Shown here in pieces: positions 1 through 6,210 of a stretch of DNA of 6,210 bases; within the stretch, counting starts at the first letter, position 1, and each line of letters opens with the position of its first letter. This stretch comes from Burkholderiaceae bacterium (GTDB taxonomy: Bacteria; Pseudomonadota; Gammaproteobacteria; Burkholderiales; Burkholderiaceae_E). The stretch lies in the NCBI GenBank assembly GCA_023258775.1, contig JALQWJ010000095.1, positions 1 to 6,210 on the forward strand, read 5' to 3'. The position numbers and the translations under genes were made by a program. The notes below the pieces were generated by a model. It was not told where the DNA came from and searched no databases. It was given only the letters and a program-made list of their open reading frames with translations.

Positions 1-1066
1 TGCCGAGCCGAAACCAAAGGAGTACGATCATCGCGAAGGCAAGACTTCCGTGAGCGGCGGCAAGCCCGCTCGCAAGCGACCACTGCCCGCTCGACACCTG
101 AGCTTCTGCAATGGTTGAGAAACTTGTATACGTCGTATAAATCAAAATGCCAGCGAGCAAATGGAAAGCTCGCCCTGTACGTGGGTTGGAGGCGACGAGC
201 CCAAGCGCAAGAAAGGGCAGCAGCAAAAGTGGCAGGCTTTGGCCAATTCGGCGAAGCATCTCACCGACGGCGATGCTGTCTCCTCGCAAGATAAGTTCTT
301 GACTTTCCATTGCCTTAATCGGCTTGCTCGGCGTTGCGCTAGGAGCAGCGCGGATCAGCAAGCCATAGTGTTCGAAACCCATTTCACGCGCCTTGAGCTC
401 ATCGGGCTTTTCGGCGCTCCATGACAGGTCAAACCGCCGTCCTTGTTCCAAATCAAGAAAACGGTTGCCAGCGGGGTCGGTAAAGAGTTTTCCGGAAGCC
501 GCCAGCACCCAGGTGCGCTCGTGGGGACCGCGTTGAATCACCACCAAATCTTCGACAAGCTGCCCCGCATTTCCAGTTTGCCCCACGAAAAATACCCGCC
601 TTCCCCCCGCACTTTCGCGAAAACGGCCTGCAGCGGCCTGAAGGGATTCATCCCGGCTGCTGTACTGAGCTTGCAAACGCTCACTTTCTGCAACAGTCCA
701 CGGTACGACAATCCAGACAAACAGTAATGAAACCGCGAGTAAGGGCGCAAGAAATCGACTAAGCGGCTTAATCCAGTCAAGCAAACTCAAACCAGCGCTG
801 AACCAAACAGCCATTTCCTGATCACGAAAAGCCCTGGTCATCGTCAGCAGCACAGCGAGAAAGGCAGTCAGCACAAGGAGTTGCGGGATGGAAGTTGCCG
901 CCGACAAAAGTAGAAAAATCAACACATCGCCCGGGTCAATGCCGCCACTGACAGCACGATCAAGCATTCGCACCAGCGTGATGGTCAACAAGACCGCAAT
1001 CAGCACGAGCAAAATGCTCGAGGCTGTCTGGCGAAATTCGCGTCTTACCGATCGCTCAAAAATCAT
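1..1066 (-). CDS. lptF: LptF, LPS export ABC transporter permease (3' end cut off)
   Basis: Inner-membrane subunit that pairs with LptG and the ATPase LptB to extract lipopolysaccharide and pass it to the periplasmic Lpt bridge. Reading leftward from ATG at 1066 gives 355 codons with no stop before the window edge. The family is about 360-370 residues, so only a short tail is missing. I see the expected plan: membrane segments near residues 15-35, 48-75 and 100-125; a soluble periplasmic (jellyroll) part at about 130-265; then membrane segments near 276-294, 300-318 and 338-353. Family-like stretches are FRDQEMAVWFSAGLSL (80-95) and the SNPRTGR turn after the fourth helix (293-299). An in-frame stop at 1099-1097 limits upstream starts to TTG codons at 1078 and 1093. 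ATG 1066 fits the usual N-terminus (MIFERSVRRE) but has no clear Shine-Dalgarno. Divergent from pepA, as in many beta- and gammaproteobacteria; lptG would be expected just beyond the left edge. Confidence 0.95.
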   Translation of the reverse strand, partial: MIFERSVRREFRQTASSILLVLIAVLLTITLVRMLDRAVSGGIDPGDVLIFLLLSAATSIPQLLVLTAFLAVLLTMTRAFRDQEMAVWFSAGLSLLDWIKPLSRFLAPLLAVSLLFVWIVVPWTVAESERLQAQYSSRDESLQAAAGRFRESAGGRRVFFVGQTGNAGQLVEDLVVIQRGPHERTWVLAASGKLFTDPAGNRFLDLEQGRRFDLSWSAEKPDELKAREMGFEHYGLLIRAAPSATPSKPIKAMESQELILRGDSIAVGEMLRRIGQSLPLLLLPFLALGLVASNPRTGRAFHLLAGILIYTTYTSFSTIAEAQVSSGQWSLASGLAAAHGSLAFAMIVLLWFRLG

Positions 1067-1118
1067 CGCCTGGGTCAAATCAAAAAGGAACAAAGCTCAT
1101 GGATAAGTTGCTGCTCGA

Positions 1119-1124
1119 TATAAT
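1119..1124 (+). promoter_or_regulatory. Candidate -10 element for the pepA operon
   Basis: A perfect TATAAT hexamer lies in the lptF-pepA intergenic region, facing pepA. No good TTGACA-like hexamer is present at 15-19 bp spacing (for example CTCATG at 17 bp), and there is no TG extension. If used, it would either depend on an activator or be weak. Transcription would start near 1131 and leave a leader of roughly 120 nt before the pepA ATG. This is a motif call only. Confidence 0.4.
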
Positions 1125-1130
1125 GGGTTC

Positions 1131-1136
1131 ATCATA
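1131..1136 (-). promoter_or_regulatory. Candidate -10 element for lptF
   Basis: TATGAT on the minus strand (5 of 6 to consensus) faces lptF and would give a 5' leader of about 58 nt. No convincing -35 sits at normal spacing: TTGTTG at 1167-1162 is 25 bp away and TTGGCG at 1164-1159 is 22 bp away. It lies only 6 bp from the oppositely facing TATAAT, so if both are used the two polymerases would occupy overlapping DNA. Confidence 0.25.
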
Positions 1137-1137
1137 C

Positions 1138-1209
1138 TTCGCTCGCGCGTACTTTGGCCGCCAACAAGTTTGTCCTGAGCCGACGCACTATCCAATCCGC
1201 ACGAGCGAA
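1138..1209. repeat. Imperfect inverted repeat in the pepA leader
   Basis: Arm 1138-1149 (TTCGCTCGCGCG) is complementary to arm 1198-1209 (CGCACGAGCGAA) at 11 of 12 positions, the exception being C1146 opposite A1201. The gap is 48 bp. It falls downstream of the TATAAT at 1119 and upstream of the pepA ribosome binding site, so the transcript could fold into a long-range stem. Alternatively the arms could be two half-sites for a DNA-binding protein. No U-run follows the right arm, so it is not an intrinsic terminator. Confidence 0.45.
1154..1164. repeat. Small hyphenated palindrome TTGGC-C-GCCAA
   Basis: A perfect 5-bp inverted repeat around a single central C, placed inside the loop of the larger inverted repeat in the divergent intergenic region. 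The size and symmetry resemble an operator half-site pair, but I do not recognise a specific regulator, and an 11-bp palindrome can arise by chance. Confidence 0.25.
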
Positions 1210-1239
1210 AGATCCAGATTAGCCCAAGCCCCTGCTGCC

Positions 1240-1243
1240 GGAG
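1240..1243 (+). promoter_or_regulatory. Ribosome binding site of pepA
   Basis: GGAG lies 9 nt before the ATG at 1253. It supports this start: the frame has a TAG stop at 1220-1222 and only CTG codons (1232, 1235) between the stop and the ATG. Confidence 0.7.
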
Positions 1244-1252
1244 CAAACACGC

Positions 1253-2884
1253 ATGCAATGCAAGACCATACCAAGTACTCGCGATCCTGTTCGAGCAACC
1301 TGCTTGATTATTCCAATCGACCACGAAGGCAAAAGCTTCACGCCGCAAATACCGCTTGATGAGGAAGCGCGCCACTGGATTCTCGAGCTTGCCCAACGCG
1401 GCGACTTGCCTAAGGCCAATGCCTCTTGCCTATGGATTCCGCTGGCAGGCTCATCGTCTGCTCAGAAGGCAAAACCTAGGTCGAGTTCGCCCAGCGCAAC
1501 TGGCCGGGCTGCATCGAAAGCTTCAAATCGAACAAGCATTGAACTCCAGCCGAAAGCGGCCCAGGCCGCTTCCGGGGTTTATCGGGTGCTACTCGTGCGG
1601 CTACAAGCCAAGGACGAACAATCTGAAACACCTAACGAGAAAAGCTATATTGACGCCTGCAAAGCTGTTGCCAAGCAACTTGATGACGCCGGCATCGACA
1701 GTGCCGTATCTTTGCTTCAAACCGCCGCACCCAAGCAAAAAGACCTCAGCTGGGCTTGTTCCAGACTCGTACTTGCATGCCGTGACCAAGCTTATCGCTT
1801 TGATGTGTTTAAACGACAGCGATCGCAACAGGGTAAGGAAGCTGTCAGCAAGGGTTTGCAAACCCTGCTTTTTGCCGTCGATCCTCGAAAAGCTAAAACC
1901 GTCGACCTGGCAATTGCCCAGGCACTGGCGCTGGCTAATGGTATGGACCTAAGCAAGGATCTGGGAAACACACCTCCGAATATTTGTACACCTGAATTTC
2001 TTGCTGATAAAGCACTCGCCCTGGCAAAGAGCCACAAGATTCAAGTGCAAGTCCTTGAACGGCGACAAATGCAATCGCTCGGCATGGGCGCCTTACTCGC
2101 GGTTGCTCAGGGGTCAAGCCAGGCACCGCGCCTGATTGTGATGCACTACCAAGGCTCAAAAACAAAGCAGGCACCCATCGTCTTGGTTGGCAAAGGGATC
2201 ACCTTCGATACGGGTGGGATCTCAATCAAACCAGCTGCTGGCATGGATGAAATGAAATTCGACATGTGCGGCGCAGCATCGGTATTTGGGGCGATCAAGG
2301 CCGCCGCAGAAATGAAGTTACCGATACATTTGATTGGCGTTGTGCCAGCCGCTGAAAATATGCCCGATGGCAATGCAACCCGACCAGGTGACATCGTCAG
2401 CACGCTTTCAGGACAGACGGTGGAAATTCTCAATACGGATGCCGAGGGGCGCTTAATTCTTTGTGATGCGCTTAGTTATTGCGAACGCTTTAAGCCCGAT
2501 ACTGTGATCGATATTGCAACACTAACCGGTGCCTGCGTCGTTGCACTGGGTGCGGTGCATTCCGGCCTATTTTCGCCCGACGACGAGCTTGCCAACGAGC
2601 TATTGAAGGCCGGCGTTGAAAGTACTGATACCTGCTGGCGCATGCCCGTCGAGGATGCTTATCAAGACGCCTTGAAATCAAATTTCGCTGACATGGCTAA
2701 TGTAGGTGGTCGAGAAGGTGGCGCGATCACCGCGGCATGTTTTTTAGCGCGCTTTACTAAGTCCTTCCGCTGGGCTCATCTGGATATTGCTGGCACCGCT
2801 TGGCGAGGTGGAAGCGCCAAGGGAGCCTCAGCTCGTCCAGTGCCATTACTGATGGCATTCTTGCAAGCCCGGGCTGGGCTGTGA
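1253..2884 (+). CDS. pepA: PepA, leucyl aminopeptidase (M17 family)
   Basis: Cytosolic two-metal aminopeptidase that removes N-terminal residues, leucine preferentially, from peptides. In E. coli PepA is also a DNA-binding protein in Xer recombination and carAB control. The 543-residue product carries the family signature NTDAEGRL at 394-401 and the VGKG-x-TFDTGG stretch around 312-322. By alignment to E. coli PepA from memory, metal ligands are K314, D319, D337, D396 and E398, and catalytic residues are K326 and R400. All are present, so it should be active. The C-terminal catalytic domain is very close to E. coli (SNFADMAN, AHLDIAGTAWR). The N-terminal domain is much more divergent and about 40 residues longer because of a Ser/Ala/Lys-rich insertion; E. 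coli PepA is 503 residues. The stop overlaps the holC GTG. First gene of the operon, with its own RBS and a leader of about 120 nt if the TATAAT upstream is used. Confidence 0.97.
   Translation: MQCKTIPSTRDPVRATCLIIPIDHEGKSFTPQIPLDEEARHWILELAQRGDLPKANASCLWIPLAGSSSAQKAKPRSSSPSATGRAASKASNRTSIELQPKAAQAASGVYRVLLVRLQAKDEQSETPNEKSYIDACKAVAKQLDDAGIDSAVSLLQTAAPKQKDLSWACSRLVLACRDQAYRFDVFKRQRSQQGKEAVSKGLQTLLFAVDPRKAKTVDLAIAQALALANGMDLSKDLGNTPPNICTPEFLADKALALAKSHKIQVQVLERRQMQSLGMGALLAVAQGSSQAPRLIVMHYQGSKTKQAPIVLVGKGITFDTGGISIKPAAGMDEMKFDMCGAASVFGAIKAAAEMKLPIHLIGVVPAAENMPDGNATRPGDIVSTLSGQTVEILNTDAEGRLILCDALSYCERFKPDTVIDIATLTGACVVALGAVHSGLFSPDDELANELLKAGVESTDTCWRMPVEDAYQDALKSNFADMANVGGREGGAITAACFLARFTKSFRWAHLDIAGTAWRGGSAKGASARPVPLLMAFLQARAGL
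1448..1576 (+). other. Low-complexity basic insertion in the PepA N-terminal domain
   Basis: Residues about 66-108 are rich in Ser, Ala, Lys, Arg, Pro and Gln and contain a Ser-triplet cluster (SSSAQKAKPRSSS). In E. coli PepA, the strand before this point (TLLLHHV) and the strand after it (RILLIG) are joined by only a few residues. Here the matching strands, CLWIPLA and RVLLVRL, are about 40 residues farther apart. The stretch looks like a flexible, positively charged linker rather than a domain. The reading frame is uninterrupted, so this is an insertion or repeat expansion and not a frameshift. Confidence 0.7.
1550..1575. repeat. GC-rich palindrome inside pepA
   Basis: AAGCGGCC at 1554-1561 and GGCCGCTT at 1564-1571 form perfect 8-bp arms around a CA centre. 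After one mismatch (A1553/C1572) three more pairs extend it (CCG at 1550-1552 with CGG at 1573-1575). It encodes the Lys-Ala-Ala-Gln-Ala-Ala end of the PepA linker. No T-run follows, so it is not a terminator. Confidence 0.5.
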
Positions 2885-3315
2885 CAAGGATTGATTTTCA
2901 TTTCAACACGCCTGAGAAGCTCGCCTATAGCTGCCGATTAATCCGCAAGGCTTATCGCACCAAAAATCGGCTTTGGGTTTACAGCATTGATGAGGGGCAG
3001 TTGCTGCAACTCGACAGGATGCTTTGGAGGTTTTCGGCCACCGATTTCATACCGCATGTCATGCACGATCACCCACTGGCCAGCAAGACCGCTGTTGTTC
3101 TCAGCAACAGTTTGCAGGGCAGTGAGCGCTTCACCATTGGCATTCATCTGGGCACCGAATTGCCTCAGGGATTCAGCAGTTTTGAGCGCTGGATTGAGAT
3201 TGTTGGGCGCGACGACAATGACCGACAACTTGCCCGCAAACGCTATGCCCTACTGCGTGATCAAGGCTATCCCATTCACCATTTCGACCAGGCCGTCCAA
3301 GGAACCGAGGCATGA
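2881..3315 (+). CDS. holC: HolC, DNA polymerase III chi subunit
   Basis: The chi subunit links the clamp-loader complex (through psi, HolD) to single-stranded DNA binding protein, helping the replisome handle SSB-coated template. The product is 144 residues, against 147 in E. coli. The segment [11 protein letters not shown] (49-59) matches the E. coli WARPAESFVPH region. DRQLARKRY (114-122) matches the helix that holds the SSB-tail-binding residues; R119 and Y122 correspond to E. coli R128 and Y131, with R115 in place of K124 (alignment from memory). The frame stays open upstream to an ATG at 2800, but that would overlap pepA by 85 bp. The GTG at 2881 gives the normal N-terminus ([10 protein letters not shown]) and sits in a GTGA overlap with the pepA stop, so I prefer it. 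There is no strong Shine-Dalgarno, so translation probably relies on coupling to pepA. It precedes valS, as in E. coli. Confidence 0.93.
   Translation: MTRIDFHFNTPEKLAYSCRLIRKAYRTKNRLWVYSIDEGQLLQLDRMLWRFSATDFIPHVMHDHPLASKTAVVLSNSLQGSERFTIGIHLGTELPQGFSSFERWIEIVGRDDNDRQLARKRYALLRDQGYPIHHFDQAVQGTEA
3299..3303 (+). promoter_or_regulatory. Ribosome binding site of valS
   Basis: AAGGA inside the last codons of holC, 8 nt before the valS ATG at 3312. It supports that start and allows independent ribosome loading in addition to coupling through the ATGA overlap with holC. Confidence 0.65.
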
Positions 3316-6210
3316 CTCTCGACGCGACCCCTTCCGAACTTGCACTTGCAAAATCCTTCGAACCTCAAGCGATTGAAGCGAAGCTGTATGAGCAGTGGGC
3401 AGAGATGTCGTGTTTTGCCGCTGGCCAACGAGATGGTGCACCACCCTTTTGCATCCAATTGCCACCACCTAATGTCACTGGCACCTTGCATATGGGCCAT
3501 GCCTTCAATCAAACGATCATGGATGCGCTTACCCGGTGGCAGCGTATGAAGGGTGCTAATGCCCTGTGGCTACCCGGCACCGACCATGCAGGCATTGCCA
3601 CCCAAATGGTCGTTGAGCGACAGCTCGAGGCAAATGGCCTGTCGCGCCAAGATCTGGGACGAGAGGCCTTTGTTGAGAAGGTCTGGGCATGGAAACAAAT
3701 CTCAGGTTCAACGATCACTCAACAGATGCGGCGACTCGGCGCATCCGCCGATTGGCGACTTGAGTACTTCACGATGGATGAGAAGTTGTCAAAGGTGGTG
3801 CGTGAAGCCTTTATTAGGCTTTACCAGCAGGGCTTGATTTATCGGGGCAAGCGTTTGATCAATTGGGATCCCGTTCTGATGACAGCGGTGTCTGACCTGG
3901 AAGTTGTCAGTGAGGAGGAACAGGGGTCGATTTGGGAAATTCACTATCCCTTGGTCGACGGCAGCGGACAACTCACCGTCGCCACTACCCGCCCTGAAAC
4001 GATGCTCGGTGATACGGCAGTCATGGTTCACCCGGATGATGTTCGCTACCAGCATTTGATCGGGAAGCAAGTTCGGCTTCCACTTAGTGATCGCGTCATT
4101 CCAATTATCGCGGACAGTTATGTCGACCCAGCGTTTGGAACTGGCGTTGTCAAGGTCACACCGGCTCACGACTTTAATGATTACGCCGTCGGTCAGCGCC
4201 ATCAATTACCGATCATTTGTATTCTTAAACTTGATGCAAGCATGAGCGATGAGGTGCCGCAAGCTTACCGGGGGCTCGATCGCTTTGAAGCACGCAAACG
4301 TATCGTTCGAGACCTTGAACAGGCTGGCGCTCTAGGATCGGTCAAGCCTCACCGACTAATGATCCCGCGAGGTGACCGAAGCGGCGCAGTCATTGAGCCC
4401 ATGCTCACCGATCAATGGTTTGTAGCGATGAGCAAAGCTGCGCCGGCAAACAGTCTTTTCCCCGGGAAAAGCATCGCCCAGGTGTCGCTTGAGGTCGTGC
4501 AGCAGGGCAAGGTCCGCTTCGTTCCTTCGAACTGGACATCAACTTATAACCATTGGCTTGAAAACATCCAGGACTGGACAGTTTCAAGGCAACTCTGGTG
4601 GGGGCATCAAATACCGGCCTGGTATCAGGCTGACGAACATGGTGTCAGCCTACCCAATGCCAAGGTTTATGTGGCGCGCGATGAGGCCGATGCAAGAAGA
4701 CAAGCCGATTCAGACGGTTGGCAAGGTCACTTGGTACGCGACCCGGACGTCCTTGATACATGGTTTTCATCCGCGCTGGTCCCGTTTTCAACACTTGCTG
4801 ACGAGCATGATCCATGGCCGTCACAAACCGACGCTGGGATCGACCATGGGATCAAGCTCAAGCCTGAATTAGCGCAGTTTCTGCCCTCGCAAGTCCTCGT
4901 CACTGGCTTTGACATCATCTTTTTCTGGGTTGCTCGCATGGTCATGATGAGCACACATTTCACTGGAAAAGTACCTTTTGAGACGGTTTATGTTCATGCG
5001 CTGGTCCGTGACGCTGAAGGCCAGAAAATGTCAAAGTCCAAGGGAAATACGCTTGATCCGATCGACTTGATTGATGGCATTAGTCTTGAGGATTTACTCG
5101 CCAAACGAACAAGTGGCTTGATGAATCCGAAGCAAGCGGAAAGCATTGCAAAAAAGACAGCGAAAGAGTATCCCAAAGGCATACCAGGCTTTGGGGCAGA
5201 CGCGCTGCGATTCACCTTTGCGTCGCTTGCCACACCTGGCAGAAACATCAATTTTGACTTGAATCGTTGCGAAGGATACCGAAATTTCTGTAATAAGTTA
5301 TGGAATGCAACGCGTTTTGTGCTAATGCAGGTCGGCGATGCGAATCCTTTTGAGCTCGGCTTTGCACCCCATGATGCAAGCGCATGCGTGCCCGGCGGGT
5401 ATATGCATTTTGGCAAAGCAGAGCGCTGGATGAGCTCAGTGCTCGAGCAAAGCATCATGCAAATCGAGACCCATCTCACTGAATTTCGTTTTGATCTCGC
5501 CGCAAAGGAATACTACGAGTTAGTCTGGCACGCCTTTTGTGATTGGTATCTGGAACTGGCCAAAGTACAACTCCAGGACGAGGACCAAGCCTTGCGACGG
5601 GGCACCCGGAGAACCCTGCTGAGCGTTCTTGAGACCATGTTGCGCTTGGGGCACCCCATCATGCCGTTTATCACCGAAACCCTCTGGCAAAGCGTTGCAC
5701 CGCTTGCAAATCGCATAGATCGCAGTAAAACCACAGGCAACCAGGGCGAAACAGCGCCGATGAAGCACAGCATCATGCAACAGGCCTTCCCAGTTGCCCG
5801 CCCCGAGCGGATCGATACTGCTGCACTTACATGGATGGAAGGATTTAAGGCTTTGGTTGATGCATGTCGGCAGTTACGCAGCGAAATGGGACTATCGCCT
5901 GCCCAACGTGTACCGCTCATGCTCGAGGGAGCAAAGGCGAGGCTAATACTTACCGATACCAAGGCATTGCAAGCGATGGCCAGGCTTGCGGAAGTTCACG
6001 TGGTCGATGGGTTGCCAAGCGATCGCCTTGCACCAGTGCAATGGCTCAACGGTATGCGATTAATGCTTGATGTCGAGATCGATGCGGGCGCTGAACTGCT
6101 TCGTTTGTCCAAGGAAGTGGAACGTATTGAACAGGAAATCGTCAAGTGCAAGGCCAAGCTCGAAAATCCGTCTTTTGCGCAGCGCGCGCCTCAAGCTGTC
6201 GTCGATCAGG
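3312..6210 (+). CDS. valS: ValS, valyl-tRNA synthetase (3' end cut off)
   Basis: Class I synthetase that charges tRNA-Val with valine and hydrolyses mischarged threonyl-tRNA. 966 codons are open to the window edge. In order: N-terminal catalytic half with [13 protein letters not shown], the HIGH motif being HMGH at 60-63; CP1 editing domain with [11 protein letters not shown] (225-235) and TPAHDFNDY (283-291), whose H286, D287 and D290 belong to the editing site; return to the catalytic core with WWGH (429-432), DVLDTWFSS (about 479-487) and GFDIIFFW (532-539); KMSKS at 572-576; anticodon-binding helical domain starting near NKLWN (661-665); and a C-terminal coiled coil from about 928. The text ends at the conserved RAPQAVVDQ, so by comparison with E. 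coli (951 residues) about 25-35 residues are missing. It is longer than E. coli ValS because of about 11 extra residues before HMGH and two longer loops in the anticodon domain. ATG 3312 overlaps the holC stop (ATGA). Confidence 0.98.
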   Translation, partial: MTLDATPSELALAKSFEPQAIEAKLYEQWAEMSCFAAGQRDGAPPFCIQLPPPNVTGTLHMGHAFNQTIMDALTRWQRMKGANALWLPGTDHAGIATQMVVERQLEANGLSRQDLGREAFVEKVWAWKQISGSTITQQMRRLGASADWRLEYFTMDEKLSKVVREAFIRLYQQGLIYRGKRLINWDPVLMTAVSDLEVVSEEEQGSIWEIHYPLVDGSGQLTVATTRPETMLGDTAVMVHPDDVRYQHLIGKQVRLPLSDRVIPIIADSYVDPAFGTGVVKVTPAHDFNDYAVGQRHQLPIICILKLDASMSDEVPQAYRGLDRFEARKRIVRDLEQAGALGSVKPHRLMIPRGDRSGAVIEPMLTDQWFVAMSKAAPANSLFPGKSIAQVSLEVVQQGKVRFVPSNWTSTYNHWLENIQDWTVSRQLWWGHQIPAWYQADEHGVSLPNAKVYVARDEADARRQADSDGWQGHLVRDPDVLDTWFSSALVPFSTLADEHDPWPSQTDAGIDHGIKLKPELAQFLPSQVLVTGFDIIFFWVARMVMMSTHFTGKVPFETVYVHALVRDAEGQKMSKSKGNTLDPIDLIDGISLEDLLAKRTSGLMNPKQAESIAKKTAKEYPKGIPGFGADALRFTFASLATPGRNINFDLNRCEGYRNFCNKLWNATRFVLMQVGDANPFELGFAPHDASACVPGGYMHFGKAERWMSSVLEQSIMQIETHLTEFRFDLAAKEYYELVWHAFCDWYLELAKVQLQDEDQALRRGTRRTLLSVLETMLRLGHPIMPFITETLWQSVAPLANRIDRSKTTGNQGETAPMKHSIMQQAFPVARPERIDTAALTWMEGFKALVDACRQLRSEMGLSPAQRVPLMLEGAKARLILTDTKALQAMARLAEVHVVDGLPSDRLAPVQWLNGMRLMLDVEIDAGAELLRLSKEVERIEQEIVKCKAKLENPSFAQRAPQAVVDQ

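Noticed and set aside
1080..1100. Six-codon minus-strand upstream ORF (MSFVPF) ahead of lptF, as a possible leader peptide
   Set aside because: No Shine-Dalgarno, no regulatory codon run and no attenuator-like hairpin follow it, and a frame this short is expected by chance.
161..1106. Plus-strand open frames at 161-424, 443-727 and 888-1106, and a minus one at 538-780
   Set aside because: All lie within the continuous minus-strand lptF frame, whose translation matches LptF throughout, so they are shadows.
1067..1252. T-box riboswitch in the leader of the operon containing valS
   Set aside because: No T-box-like conserved motif, terminator/antiterminator pair or specifier loop is visible, and valS is the third gene rather than the first.
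1097..1396. Minus-strand 99-codon frame across the intergenic region, and a plus-strand 86-codon frame at 1099-1359
   Set aside because: They overlap the start of pepA, have no recognisable protein features and lack good ribosome binding sites. The minus one merely ends just upstream of lptF.
1550..1575. Palindrome in pepA as an intrinsic terminator
   Set aside because: It is not followed by a T-run and sits within a conserved coding frame that continues for over 1300 bp.
2800..2880. Extended HolC start at ATG 2800
   Set aside because: It would overlap pepA by 85 bp and add 27 non-homologous residues. The GTG at 2881 gives the normal HolC N-terminus.
3789..4205. Minus-strand 138-codon frame, and further minus frames at 4994-5479 and 5513-5962
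   Set aside because: They are antisense to a clearly coding, family-matching valS frame and show no recognisable domains.
1..6210. A novel defence, mobile or biosynthetic system
   Set aside because: All coding space is accounted for by four housekeeping genes in a conserved order. No repeats, integrase, transposase or unknown gene cluster is present.

Overview
The window reads as an ordinary, densely packed proteobacterial chromosome segment with four protein genes and one intergenic region. One gene (lptF) runs off the left edge on the minus strand. Three (pepA, holC, valS) run rightward as one tight operon, with valS leaving through the right edge. Divergent lptF(-lptG) and pepA-holC-valS is a conserved arrangement in gamma- and betaproteobacteria. 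The LptF start (MIFERSVRRE) and overall protein style look more betaproteobacterial (Burkholderiales-like) than enterobacterial. That taxonomic call is an inference from memory, not from a search. G+C by eye is a little above half.

Layout: 1-1066 (minus) encodes nearly all of LptF, an inner-membrane permease subunit of the lipopolysaccharide export machine; only the last few residues and the stop are missing. 1067-1252 is a 186-bp divergent control region. It holds a perfect TATAAT facing pepA, a TATGAT facing lptF, a 12-bp-arm inverted repeat (11 of 12 pairs) in the presumed pepA leader, a small hyphenated palindrome and the pepA ribosome binding site. 1253-2884 is PepA, an M17 leucyl aminopeptidase with all its metal and catalytic residues, but with an extra low-complexity stretch of about 40 residues in its N-terminal domain. 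2881-3315 is HolC, the chi subunit of the DNA polymerase III clamp loader, starting at GTG inside the pepA stop. 3312-6210 is ValS, valyl-tRNA synthetase, starting at ATG inside the holC stop and lacking about 25-35 C-terminal residues at the window edge.

The three rightward genes share no pathway (peptide turnover, replication, translation) but overlap by 4 bp at each junction, so they are probably co-transcribed and translationally coupled. I found no mobile element, CRISPR array, RNA gene, terminator or unknown gene cassette. Nothing here looks like a new multi-gene system. The points worth checking are the PepA insertion and the structure of the lptF-pepA intergenic region.
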